This document shows positions 43,316-50,588 of a DNA stretch of 50,588 nucleotides, one piece after another (the stretch's first letter is position 1; the number at the start of each line of letters is the position of its first letter). Source of the DNA: Rhodospirillales bacterium. GTDB lineage: Bacteria; Pseudomonadota; Alphaproteobacteria; Rhodospirillales; JANQFP01. Both the position numbers and the translations under genes were made by a program. Below the pieces are notes generated by a model. It made no database searches and was not told where the DNA came from. It saw nothing but the letters and a program-made list of their open reading frames with translations. The DNA lies in the NCBI GenBank assembly GCA_028277795.1, contig JANQFP010000149.1:1-50588 (forward strand). Reading direction: 5' to 3'.

Positions 43316-44080
43316 ATGCCGTCCAAGCCGCCCCGCGTCGGCCTGTTCGTCACCTGCCTCGTCGACTTCCTGCGTCCCGCGGTGGGGTTTGCCGCGGTGA
43401 AGCTGCTGGAGGACGCCGGCTGCGAGGTGGCGGTGCCGGCCAACCAGACCTGCTGCGGCCAGCCCGCCTACAATTCAGGGGACAGCGCCGACGCCCGCGC
43501 TATCGCGCGGTCGGTGATCGAGGCCTTCGCCGGCTTCGACTACGTGGTGGCGCCGTCGGGATCGTGCGCCGGCACCATCAAGGTGCACTACCCCGCGCTG
43601 TTCGCCAACGATCCAGATCTGGCGGCGGTTATTGACCTGGCGGGCCGCACCTGGGAGCTGACGTCGTTCCTAGTCGACGTGCTGGGTGTGGCGGGGGTCG
43701 GCGCCGAATACCGCGGGGTCGCCGCCTATCACGATTCATGCTCGGGCCTGCGCGAACTGGGGATCGAGAAACAGCCGCGGGCCCTGCTCTCCAGTGTCGG
43801 CGGCCTCGAGGTGCGCGCCACCAACGGAGCGCAGAGCTGCTGCGGGTTCGGCGGCACCTTCTGCGTCAAGTACCCGGAAATCTCGGCCGACATCGTTGAT
43901 CGCAAGGTCAGCCACATCATGGATGGCGGCGCCGACACCCTGCTCGGCGGCGACCTCGGCTGCCTGCTCAACCTGGCAGGGCGGCTCAAGCGCCGCGGCT
44001 CGGCGGTCAAAGTGCGCCATGTGGCCGAAGTGCTGGCCGGGCTGACCGGCCAGGCGCCACCCCTCGGCGATCCGGAGTAG
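43316..44080 (+). CDS. lutA: L-lactate utilisation protein LutA (CCG-domain Fe-S protein)
   Basis: A 254-residue cysteine-rich protein with two CCG-type domains: NQTCCGQPAYNSGD, then SGSCAGTIK near residue 83, and the second set HDSCSGLRELG and SCCGFGGTFCVKY. The arrangement is that of LutA/YkgE, one of three subunits (LutA, LutB, LutC) that oxidise L-lactate through Fe-S clusters. lutB starts four bases after the stop. No LutR regulator or lactate permease is in the window. Confidence 0.94.
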   Translation: MPSKPPRVGLFVTCLVDFLRPAVGFAAVKLLEDAGCEVAVPANQTCCGQPAYNSGDSADARAIARSVIEAFAGFDYVVAPSGSCAGTIKVHYPALFANDPDLAAVIDLAGRTWELTSFLVDVLGVAGVGAEYRGVAAYHDSCSGLRELGIEKQPRALLSSVGGLEVRATNGAQSCCGFGGTFCVKYPEISADIVDRKVSHIMDGGADTLLGGDLGCLLNLAGRLKRRGSAVKVRHVAEVLAGLTGQAPPLGDPE

Positions 44081-44084
44081 GGGC

Positions 44085-45509
44085 ATGGACTCGACCGCCC
44101 ACACCTTCAAGTCCAATGCCCTCGAAGCGCTCGGCGATACCCGACTGCAGGACGCCCTGGGCCGCCTCGGCCACGGCTTCCCGGTCAAGCGCAAGGCAGC
44201 CGTCGAACGGATGCCCGAGTTCGAGGCCCTGCGCGACGCGGCGCGGGACATCAAGGACCATGTCCTCGGCCACCTGGACTTCTACCTGGAGCGCTTCGAG
44301 GCCCGGGTCCACGAACGCGGCGGTCACGTCCACTGGTGCGCCGACGCGGCGGCGGCCCGCGAGACCATCGTCGGCATCTGCCGAGCCGCTGGCGCCCGCA
44401 CGGTGACCAAGGCCAAATCCATGATCGGCGAGGAGATCGCCATCAACGAGCACTTGGCGGCGGCCGGCATCGAGCCGGTGGAGACCGACCTCGGCGAATA
44501 CATCATCCAGCTTCGCCGCGAGCCGCCCAGCCACCTGATCGCGCCGGCCATCCATCTGGCCAAGGGTGACGTGGCGGAGGCCTTCCGCAACGAGCACAAG
44601 CAGTTTCCCGGTGATCGTCCCTTGGACGAACCGCGGAACCTGCTCGACGAAGCAAGGTCGGTGCTGCGCGAGCGCTTCCTCGCCGCCGACGTCGGCCTCA
44701 CCGGAGCCAACATGCTCATCGCCGAGACCGGGTCCATCGTCCTGGTCACCAACGAAGGCAACGCCGACCTCACCCACACCCTGCCGCGTGTCCACGTGGT
44801 GGTGGCCAGCATCGAGAAGGTGGTGCCGACCCTGGAGGACGCCACCGCCGTGCTCAGGGTCCTGGCCCGCTCGGCCACCGGCCAGGAGATGTCGGTCTAC
44901 AACACCTTCGTCACGGGACCGCGGCGGCCCGACGACCCGGACGGACCCGACGAATTCCACGTGGTCCTGCTCGACAACGGGCGCAGCGCCATGCTGGGCA
45001 GCGAGTTCCATGACATGCTGCGGTGCATCCGCTGCGGCGCCTGCCTCAACCACTGCCCGGTCTACCGGTCGGTGGGCGGCCATGCCTACGGCTGGGTCTA
45101 CTCGGGCCCCATGGGCAAGGTGCTGGTGCCCAACCTCATCGGCATCGAGAACGCCGGCGACCTGCCCAACGCCTCCACCCTGTGCGGCCGCTGCGAGGAG
45201 GTGTGCCCCATGCGCATCCCGCTGCCGCGCATGCTGCGGGACTGGCGCGAGCGCCAGTTCGATCGCGGCCTCGGCCCGGCGCCGGCCCGCTACGCGCTGA
45301 AGGCCTGGGCCTTCCTGGCCCGGCGGCCGGCCCTCTATCGCCGGGTCACCGCCCTGCAGGCGGCGATGCTCGGCGCCCTGGGCCGGCGCCGCGGAGCGTT
45401 CCGGCACATGCCCCTGGCCGGCGGCTGGACGGCGGCGCGTGACCTGCCGGCACCCCAGGGGCGGACCTTCCAGCAGATGTGGTCGGACCGGGGGGGCCCC
45501 CGGTCGTGA
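44085..45509 (+). CDS. lutB: L-lactate utilisation iron-sulfur protein LutB
   Basis: A 474-residue protein of the LutB/YkgF type. An N-terminal LUD domain (FEALRDAARDIKDHVLGHLDFYLERFEARV in pieces) is followed by two ferredoxin-type 4Fe-4S motifs, CIRCGACLNHCPVYR and CGRCEEVCPMRIP. A helical C-terminal tail ends the protein. It should carry electrons from lactate with LutA and LutC. It overlaps lutC as GTGA, so the lut genes are translationally coupled. Confidence 0.95.
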   Translation: MDSTAHTFKSNALEALGDTRLQDALGRLGHGFPVKRKAAVERMPEFEALRDAARDIKDHVLGHLDFYLERFEARVHERGGHVHWCADAAAARETIVGICRAAGARTVTKAKSMIGEEIAINEHLAAAGIEPVETDLGEYIIQLRREPPSHLIAPAIHLAKGDVAEAFRNEHKQFPGDRPLDEPRNLLDEARSVLRERFLAADVGLTGANMLIAETGSIVLVTNEGNADLTHTLPRVHVVVASIEKVVPTLEDATAVLRVLARSATGQEMSVYNTFVTGPRRPDDPDGPDEFHVVLLDNGRSAMLGSEFHDMLRCIRCGACLNHCPVYRSVGGHAYGWVYSGPMGKVLVPNLIGIENAGDLPNASTLCGRCEEVCPMRIPLPRMLRDWRERQFDRGLGPAPARYALKAWAFLARRPALYRRVTALQAAMLGALGRRRGAFRHMPLAGGWTAARDLPAPQGRTFQQMWSDRGGPRS

Positions 45510-46192
45510 CCGACAGCCGCGCCGCGACCCTTGGCGCCATCCGCGCCGCACTGGGCCGGGGGCCGCTGCCGGACCAGGAGACGGCGGCCCTGGAGGCCCG
45601 GCTGGCCAACCCGGCCGCCGGTGTGGTGCCAGGGCGCGGCCGGGTGGACGCGGAGGCCCGCATCGCGCTGTTCATCGCCGAGGCCGAGCGCGTCAGCGCC
45701 ACCACCGCCCGCGTCGCCGGCCCCGAGGCAGTGCCGGCCGTGGTGGCGCGGTTCCTGCGCGAGCACAACCTGCCAAGCACCGTCAAGCTGGCCCCGGACC
45801 CACAGGTCCGGTCCATTCCGTGGTCGCAGCAGTCGGCGTTGACGGTGACCGAGGGGCATGGCGAGAAGGACGATGTCGTCGGCGTCACCGGCGCATTCTG
45901 CGGGGTCGCCGAGACCGGCACCCTGGTGCTTCTGTCGGGGCCGGAGAGCCCGAGCACCCTCGATTTCCTTCCCGACACCCATATCGCCTTAGTCCCGGCG
46001 GCCCGCATCTTCGGCACCTACGAGGAGGCATGGGAGCGGGTACGGGCGGAGCGCGGCGCGGACGGCCTGCCCCGTGCGGTCCACTGGATCACCGGTCCGT
46101 CTCGCACCGCCGACATCGAGCAGACCCTGCTGCTCGGCGCCCATGGCCCACGGCGGCTGCACGTGGTGATCGTCGATGCCCGGGCCCCGTGA
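45506..46192 (+). CDS. lutC: L-lactate utilisation protein LutC
   Basis: A 228-residue LUD-domain protein (LutC/YkgG). Late segments WSQQSALTVTEGHGEKDDVVGVTGAFCGVAETGTLVL and PESPSTLDFLPDTHIALVPAARI are the family signature. GTG 45506 is chosen: it overlaps the lutB stop and matches homologous starts. Its 3' end overlaps the smr gene by 17 bases, joining the lut operon to the following genes. Confidence 0.93.
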   Translation: MTDSRAATLGAIRAALGRGPLPDQETAALEARLANPAAGVVPGRGRVDAEARIALFIAEAERVSATTARVAGPEAVPAVVARFLREHNLPSTVKLAPDPQVRSIPWSQQSALTVTEGHGEKDDVVGVTGAFCGVAETGTLVLLSGPESPSTLDFLPDTHIALVPAARIFGTYEEAWERVRAERGADGLPRAVHWITGPSRTADIEQTLLLGAHGPRRLHVVIVDARAP

Positions 46193-46739
46193 CCGTGGGC
46201 GCACGCCGCCGCGCCGGCTGAGCGGCGACGAATCGGCCCTGTGGCGGCATGTCACCGGCGGCGTCAAGCCGCTCTCCGACCGCGACCGGGTAACGAAACC
46301 TGGGGGCGGATTGCGTACGGGGACCTGTGCCCCGCGCCCCCACCCGGAGTTCACCCGGGTGCCGTCGCCCCCACCGCTGCGGGTCGCCGACGCCGCCCAG
46401 GGGCGGCGCGCCGGCGTCGACAAGCGCACCGCGGTGCGGTTGCGGCGGGGACAGATGCGGGTGGAGGCCACCCTCGATTTGCATCATCTGACCCAGGCCG
46501 ACGCCCATCGGGCGCTGGCCGCCTTCCTGGCCGCCGCCCAGCAGGCGGGCCGCCGCTGCGTCCTGGTCATCACCGGCAAGGGACTGCGGCCCGACGGCAC
46601 GCCGGGGGTGTTGCGGACCAACGTCCCCCGTTGGCTCGACGAGCCGGGCATCCGCCAGCGCGTGCTCGCCTTCTGCTCTGCCGTCCCGGCCGATGGCGGC
46701 GACGGGGCGCTCTACGTGCTGTTGAGGAAGCTGCGGTGA
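46176..46739 (+). CDS. Smr-domain protein
   Basis: A 187-residue protein ending in a Smr (small MutS-related) endonuclease-type domain: LDLHHLTQADAHRALAAFL, then VLVITGKGLRPDGTPGVLR and a closing ALYVLLRK. The LDLHH and GxG motifs that mark the domain are intact. The first 90 residues are arginine- and proline-rich and apparently disordered. In alphaproteobacteria this gene normally follows mltA; here lutABC lies between. A role in nucleic-acid processing is only inferred from the domain. Confidence 0.9.
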   Translation: MPGPRDRGRTPPRRLSGDESALWRHVTGGVKPLSDRDRVTKPGGGLRTGTCAPRPHPEFTRVPSPPPLRVADAAQGRRAGVDKRTAVRLRRGQMRVEATLDLHHLTQADAHRALAAFLAAAQQAGRRCVLVITGKGLRPDGTPGVLRTNVPRWLDEPGIRQRVLAFCSAVPADGGDGALYVLLRKLR

Positions 46740-46764
46740 GCGGCCCGCCGGTGGGGCCGACCAC

Positions 46765-47145
46765 ATGACCCCGTTCGGGGCCAAGGTCCGCGAGCTGCGT
46801 CAGCGGCGCGCCATCACCCTCAAACAGATGGCGGCCGATCTGGGGGTGTCCAGCGCCTATCTGTCGGCTTTGGAACACGGCAACCGGGGCCGCCCGGGGT
46901 CCGGCCTGGTCATGCAGATCTGCGGCTATTTCGAGCTGATCTGGGACGAGGCGGAGGCGCTCAAGCGCCTCGCCGAGCTGTCGCACCCGCGCGTGGTGGT
47001 GGACACGGCGGGCCTCAGCCCCAAGGCGACGGAGCTGGCCAACCTGCTCGCCGAGCGCATCGGCGATCTGGACGACGACACCCTGGATTGGGTGCTCGCC
47101 GAGATACGGGCCAGGAACGGACCGTCCGAAGGCCCGGCCTATTGA
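46765..47145 (+). CDS. XRE-family transcriptional regulator
   Basis: A 126-residue regulator. The helix-turn-helix (about residues 5-60) reads FGAKVRELRQRRAITLKQMAADLGVSSAYLSALEHGNRGRPG in consecutive pieces, a Cro/C1-type fold with the SAYLSALEHG recognition helix. A short C-terminal helical domain follows (LANLLAERIGDLDDDTLDWVLAEIR) for dimerisation. It starts 25 bases after the smr gene and belongs to the conserved mltA-smr-XRE tail. Targets are unknown. Confidence 0.92.
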   Translation: MTPFGAKVRELRQRRAITLKQMAADLGVSSAYLSALEHGNRGRPGSGLVMQICGYFELIWDEAEALKRLAELSHPRVVVDTAGLSPKATELANLLAERIGDLDDDTLDWVLAEIRARNGPSEGPAY

Positions 47146-47217
47146 CGGAGTCCACGAACTCCAAATAATGGGATCAACAAGACGCCGCGCCGCGTGACGG
47201 CAGTCGGATGAGGGGAC

Positions 47218-47787
47218 ATGGGCAGAACGCTACCGACGGGCCTCGCCGTGGCGTTGGCCATGGCTGTGGCAAACGCGGACGCCGGGCGGGCGGCGGACGG
47301 CGACGGTAACCTCGCCTTCACCGACATCGTGACCGAGGTCCGGGTGGGCGCCCTGGCCCACGATACGGGGCCGTTCTCCAGCAACAAAGAGGACGGAGTG
47401 GACGGCAACCTGGAGGTCCTGTTCGCCTCGCCGGAGTTCCTCGACTTGGTCTTCTCGCCGCGGCCCCACATCGGAGCCAGCATCAACTCGGCGAGTGACA
47501 CCAGCCAGGGCTACCTGGGCCTGACCTGGGAGTTCGATCTCCTGGACGACGTGTTCATCGACCTGACCTTCGGCGGCGCCGTCCACAACGGCAACCTCGA
47601 CGACAACGAACTGGGCAGGAAGGACCTGGGCTGCCGGGTCCTGTTCCGCGGCGCCATCGGGCTGGGCTACCGGATCACGCCCAACCACAACATCTCCATC
47701 CACTTCGACCACATCTCCAACGCCAGGCTCTGCGATGCCAACGAGGGCCTGGAATCGGTCGGCCTGCGCTACGGCTACCGGTTCTGA
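47218..47787 (+). CDS. pagL: Acyloxyacyl hydrolase / lipid A 3-O-deacylase (PagL-like)
   Basis: A 189-residue outer-membrane protein with signal peptide (cleavage near GRAAD, about residue 26) and an 8-strand barrel pattern. The family motif lies at the end: HFDHISNARLCDANEGLESVGLRYGYRF in pieces, with the His-Ser pair (in DHISNA) and later Glu making the catalytic site, and the terminal Phe as Bam signal. PagL removes the 3-O acyl chain of lipid A. It stands alone, with no visible PhoP-type box. Confidence 0.85.
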   Translation: MGRTLPTGLAVALAMAVANADAGRAADGDGNLAFTDIVTEVRVGALAHDTGPFSSNKEDGVDGNLEVLFASPEFLDLVFSPRPHIGASINSASDTSQGYLGLTWEFDLLDDVFIDLTFGGAVHNGNLDDNELGRKDLGCRVLFRGAIGLGYRITPNHNISIHFDHISNARLCDANEGLESVGLRYGYRF

Positions 47788-47824
47788 AAACCCCGCGCCG
47801 GCGAATCAGCGTCGCGTGCGGTCC

Positions 47825-49135
47825 TCAAAGAATGAACTTCCTGAGATCGGCGTCCTTGGCCAGGTCGCCGACGTGGGTGCGGACGTCCTCGGCGCCTAGC
47901 TTGATGGTCTCGCCGGCCCGTTCCGAAGCGGTGAAGCTGATGTCCTCGACCAGCTTCTCCATCACCGTCTGCAGGCGCCGGGCGCCGATGTTCTCGACCC
48001 CGTCGTTGATCTCGGCGGCCAGATCGGCGATCTCGTGCACCGCGTCGTCGGAGAACTCCAGCGACACCTCTTCGACCGCCATCAACGCGCGGTACTGCTT
48101 GATCAATGAGGCTTCCGGTTCGGTGAGGATGCGCACGAAGTCGTCGCGGGTGAGCGCCTTGAGCTCGACGCGGATGGGCAGCCGGCCTTGCAGCTCGGGC
48201 AACATGTCGGACGGCTTGGCGATGTGGAAGGCGCCCGATGCGATGAACAGGATGTGGTCGGTCTTCACCGTCCCCCGCTTGGTGGACACGGTGGTCCCCT
48301 CGATCAGGGGCAGAAGGTCCCGCTGCACGCCCTCGCGGCTGACGTCGGCGCCCATGCGTTCGGAGCGGGCGGTGATCTTGTCGATCTCGTCCAGGAACAC
48401 GATGCCGTTGTTCTCGACCGCGGCGATGGCGTCCTTGATCACCTTGTCCTCGTCCAGCAGCTTGTCGCTCTCCTGGTCCACCAGCACGTCATAAGATTCG
48501 GCCACGGTCATGCGTTTGGAGCGGGTGCGTTCGCCGAAAGCCTTGCCGAAGATATCGTTGAGGTTGAGCATGCCCATCTGGGCGCCGGGCATGCCCGGGA
48601 TGTCGAAGGTGGGCAGGCCGCCGCCCGAAGAATCGGCCACCTGGACCTCCACCTCCTTGTCGTCGAGACGGCCCTCGCGCAGCATCTTGCGGAACTTCTC
48701 GCGGGTGTCGCGGCTGGCGTTCTCGCCCACCAGGGCATCGATCACCCGTTCCTCGGCCTGCAGCTCGGCCTTGGCGGTGACCTGCTTGCGGGCCCGGTCG
48801 CGGGTCATGTGGATGGCCAGCTCCACCAGGTCGCGGACGATCTGCTCCACGTCGCGGCCCACGTAGCCGACCTCGGTGAACTTGGTGGCCTCCACCTTGA
48901 TGAAGGGGGCCTGGGCCAGGTGGGCGAGGCGGCGGGCGATCTCGGTCTTGCCGACCCCGGTGGGGCCGATCATGAGGATGTTCTTGGGCAGCACCTCCTC
49001 GCGCAGGTCGTCGTCCAGCTGCTGGCGCCGCCAGCGGTTGCGCAGCGCGATGGCCACCGCGCGCTTGGCGTCGTCCTGACCGACGATGTGACGGTCCAGC
49101 TCGGAGACGATCTCCCGGGGCGTGAAGCTGCTCAT
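47825..49135 (-). CDS. hslU: ATP-dependent protease ATPase subunit HslU
   Basis: A 436-residue AAA+ unfoldase that feeds HslV. It opens [34 protein letters not shown] in pieces, has Walker [10 protein letters not shown], the pore GYVGRD, an I-domain insertion (about 110-240), Walker [12 protein letters not shown] and the sensor segments ending LRKFIL, where the C-terminal tail docks in HslV. ATG 49135 overlaps the hslV stop. Longer in-frame reading upstream is a shadow of hslV. Confidence 0.97.
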   Translation of the reverse strand: MSSFTPREIVSELDRHIVGQDDAKRAVAIALRNRWRRQQLDDDLREEVLPKNILMIGPTGVGKTEIARRLAHLAQAPFIKVEATKFTEVGYVGRDVEQIVRDLVELAIHMTRDRARKQVTAKAELQAEERVIDALVGENASRDTREKFRKMLREGRLDDKEVEVQVADSSGGGLPTFDIPGMPGAQMGMLNLNDIFGKAFGERTRSKRMTVAESYDVLVDQESDKLLDEDKVIKDAIAAVENNGIVFLDEIDKITARSERMGADVSREGVQRDLLPLIEGTTVSTKRGTVKTDHILFIASGAFHIAKPSDMLPELQGRLPIRVELKALTRDDFVRILTEPEASLIKQYRALMAVEEVSLEFSDDAVHEIADLAAEINDGVENIGARRLQTVMEKLVEDISFTASERAGETIKLGAEDVRTHVGDLAKDADLRKFIL

Positions 49136-49680
49136 AGGCGCTCGATGACCAGTTCCATGTTGGTGTAGACGCAGATGCCGGCGGCGATCTCCATGGCCTT
49201 GCGGGCCACCGCCTCGGCGTCCAGGTCGTCGCGGTCCATCAGGGCCCGCGCCGCGGCCAGGGCGTAGTTGCCACCCGACCCGATGCCGATCAACCCGTCC
49301 TCGGGCTCCAGCACGTCGCCGGTGCCGGTGAGCACCAGGGACACCTCCTTGTCGGCTACCGCCATCATCGCCTCCAGGCGGCGCAGGTAGCGGTCCGTGC
49401 GCCAGTCCTTGGCCAATTCCACACAGGCCCGCGTAAGCTGCCGCGGGTACTGCTCCAGCTTGCCCTCCAGGCGCTCGAACAGGGTAAAGGCATCGGCCGT
49501 CGCTCCGGCGAAACCGCCGATGACCGCGCCGTCGCCCAGGCGCCGCACCTTCCGCGCGTTTGACTTGATGACGGTCTGGCCCAGGCTGACCTGGCCGTCG
49601 CCCGCCACCACCACCGAGTCGGCCTTGCGCACGGCCAGGATGGTGGTGCCGTGCCAAATGCGCGCGTCGTCCGTGCTCAT
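49132..49680 (-). CDS. hslV: ATP-dependent protease subunit HslV
   Basis: A 182-residue proteasome-type peptidase. After removal of the first 11 residues, Thr12 in [10 protein letters not shown] is the N-terminal nucleophile; [22 protein letters not shown] follows, and the [16 protein letters not shown] loop is conserved. It forms a twin hexamer capped by HslU, encoded immediately downstream. The operon is divergent from hisB; the 153-base gap shows a weak TTTTTC/TACAAG-type promoter towards hisB only. Confidence 0.96.
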   Translation of the reverse strand: MSTDDARIWHGTTILAVRKADSVVVAGDGQVSLGQTVIKSNARKVRRLGDGAVIGGFAGATADAFTLFERLEGKLEQYPRQLTRACVELAKDWRTDRYLRRLEAMMAVADKEVSLVLTGTGDVLEPEDGLIGIGSGGNYALAAARALMDRDDLDAEAVARKAMEIAAGICVYTNMELVIERL

Positions 49681-49833
49681 TGCGGGTGGGCTTTCGGGCC
49701 GAGGGGTGGCGGGACGATATGGGAGGATGTATGCCGGTGATCGCGCCCGGTCAAGCGAGGGGGGTGCGGGCTGGCGGATTTTTCGCCGACCTGCTACAAG
49801 GGGCGCCGGACGGACCCGGGGGGAGCGGAGGCC

Positions 49834-50421
49834 ATGCGCCAGGCCCGCGTCGAGCGCAAGACCAGCGAAACGGCCATCACGGTCACCGTCGATCTAGACG
49901 GGACCGGCCGCTATGCCGTGTCCACCGGCATCGGGTTCCTCGACCACATGCTGGAGCAGCTCTCCCGCCATAGCCTCATTGATCTGGACCTCACTGCCGA
50001 GGGCGACCTCCACATCGACAACCACCACACCACCGAGGACACGGGCATCGCCATCGGCCGCGCCGTGTCCGAGGCCCTGGGCGACCGGGCCGGCATCGCC
50101 CGCTTCGGCTCGGCCCTGTCGCCCATGGACGAGACCCTGACCCGGGTGACGGTGGACGCGTCGAACCGCCCCTACCTGGTGTGGCGGGTCGATCTCAGGC
50201 GCGACAAGCTGGGCACCATGGACAGCGAGCTGTTCAAGGAGTGGTTCCAGGCCTTCGCCCAGGCGGCCGGCCTGACTTTGCACGTGGAGACCCTGTACGG
50301 CGAGAACGGCCACCACATCGTCGAGTCCTGCTACAAGGGCTTGGCGCGCGCCCTTCGCGAGGCCGTGGCCCTGGATCCCCGCAAGGCCGACGCCGTGCCG
50401 TCGACCAAGGGCGTCCTCTAG
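49834..50421 (+). CDS. hisB: Imidazoleglycerol-phosphate dehydratase
   Basis: A 195-residue monofunctional enzyme that dehydrates imidazoleglycerol phosphate in histidine synthesis. The metal-binding duplicated motifs are [30 protein letters not shown] and the second half [21 protein letters not shown]. The phosphatase half of enterobacterial HisB is absent, as normal. In alphaproteobacteria hisH follows; here no hisH start is seen downstream. Confidence 0.96.
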   Translation: MRQARVERKTSETAITVTVDLDGTGRYAVSTGIGFLDHMLEQLSRHSLIDLDLTAEGDLHIDNHHTTEDTGIAIGRAVSEALGDRAGIARFGSALSPMDETLTRVTVDASNRPYLVWRVDLRRDKLGTMDSELFKEWFQAFAQAAGLTLHVETLYGENGHHIVESCYKGLARALREAVALDPRKADAVPSTKGVL

Positions 50422-50588
50422 TGGTCCAAATCAGACATATGGTACCCACACGATCGCGTTTCCCGTTTCCTCGGCAGGAGGGCGCGCGCAGGCGATGGCG
50501 GCCCATCGTCCAGCGTCAGCAGGGCGATATTGTAGCCGCCGCGCTCTAGCGCACCTTCCACCGCATCCAGCCACTCATTGAAACATGT
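50418..50588 (-). CDS. 3' end of an unidentified gene (partial)
   Basis: On the minus strand an open frame enters from the window edge and ends in TAG at 50420-50418, overlapping the hisB stop region. About 56 codons are visible, beginning ...[17 protein letters not shown] and continuing [10 protein letters not shown]. That piece resembles the start of the ligand-binding domain of LacI-type regulators (helix then GY-N-hydrophobic strand), but the following Arg-rich residues do not. The part is too short to identify and could be non-coding. Confidence 0.35.
   Translation of the reverse strand, partial: TCFNEWLDAVEGALERGGYNIALLTLDDGPPSPARALLPRKRETRSCGYHMSDLDH

Noticed and set aside
47825..49657. 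A 610-codon reading of hslU with an N-terminal extension
   Set aside because: The extra codons lie inside hslV in another frame; ATG 49135 is the homologous start and overlaps hslV by four bases as usual.

Overview
The window is a compact, high-GC stretch of alphaproteobacterial chromosome. Gene content and order point to a Rhodospirillales-like organism, by synteny and family recognition only. Typical signs are the mnmE-mnmG-rsmG-parA-parB operon, leuS-lptE-holA, hemE-hemH-hemJ-rho, maf-aroE-coaE-dnaQ with secB, hslVU beside hisB, glnK-amtB, and a 16-strand-type porin. Almost all of it is chromosomal core. I see no transposase, integrase, phage gene, rRNA operon or CRISPR array.

Layout. 1-4247: tRNA-Gly(GCC), an Ala-tRNA(Pro) deacylase, a tightly overlapping cluster (CnoX-type thioredoxin, LON-substrate-binding protein, Trm112-like, DUF971), then a convergent ubiquinone hydroxylase. 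4248-7771: nitrogen module glnK-amtB plus a second amt gene, each unit behind a recognisable sigma-54 -24/-12 element. 7833-13107: ftsK-lolA, an OmpR-type response regulator, and GTP cyclohydrolase II with a degenerate RibB-like N-terminal half. 13214-14604: an unrecognised protein plus an L,D-transpeptidase, apparently an operon behind the best sigma-54 promoter of the window. 14585-17162: yggS, a TenI/ThiE-like protein, a porin. 17593-22354: DUF3576 lipoprotein, leuS, lptE, holA.

22375-28905 (minus strand): one long operon running DUF6489, ferredoxin, mnmE, mnmG, rsmG, parA, parB, with two parS centromere sites flanking mnmG. 29090-32576: thioredoxin-domain YyaL protein, ogt, quinone oxidoreductase, ended by a paired extragenic palindrome. 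32693-36743 (minus strand): hemE-hemH-hemJ-rho. 36744-37159 is gene-free and is the best candidate for the chromosome origin: it lies next to hemE as in Caulobacter, has an AT-rich stretch, two inverted copies of an 11-base sequence holding a TGATCCACC DnaA-type box, and several TCCCCA hexamers. 37160-47145: maf, aroE, coaE, dnaQ, secB, fxsA, timA, mltA, a lutABC lactate-oxidation operon placed between mltA and an smr gene, and an XRE regulator. 47218-50421: PagL-like lipid A deacylase, hslU, hslV, hisB. The his cluster appears to break right after hisB, where the window ends in the 3' end of an unidentified opposite-strand reading frame.

The genes join chromosome replication and segregation (oriC candidate, parABS, ftsK, holA, dnaQ), tRNA modification, haem and riboflavin synthesis, ammonium uptake and envelope assembly. 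The points most worth following up are the sigma-54-driven unknown gene with its L,D-transpeptidase partner, the origin and its boxes, and the ParB with an acidic tail.
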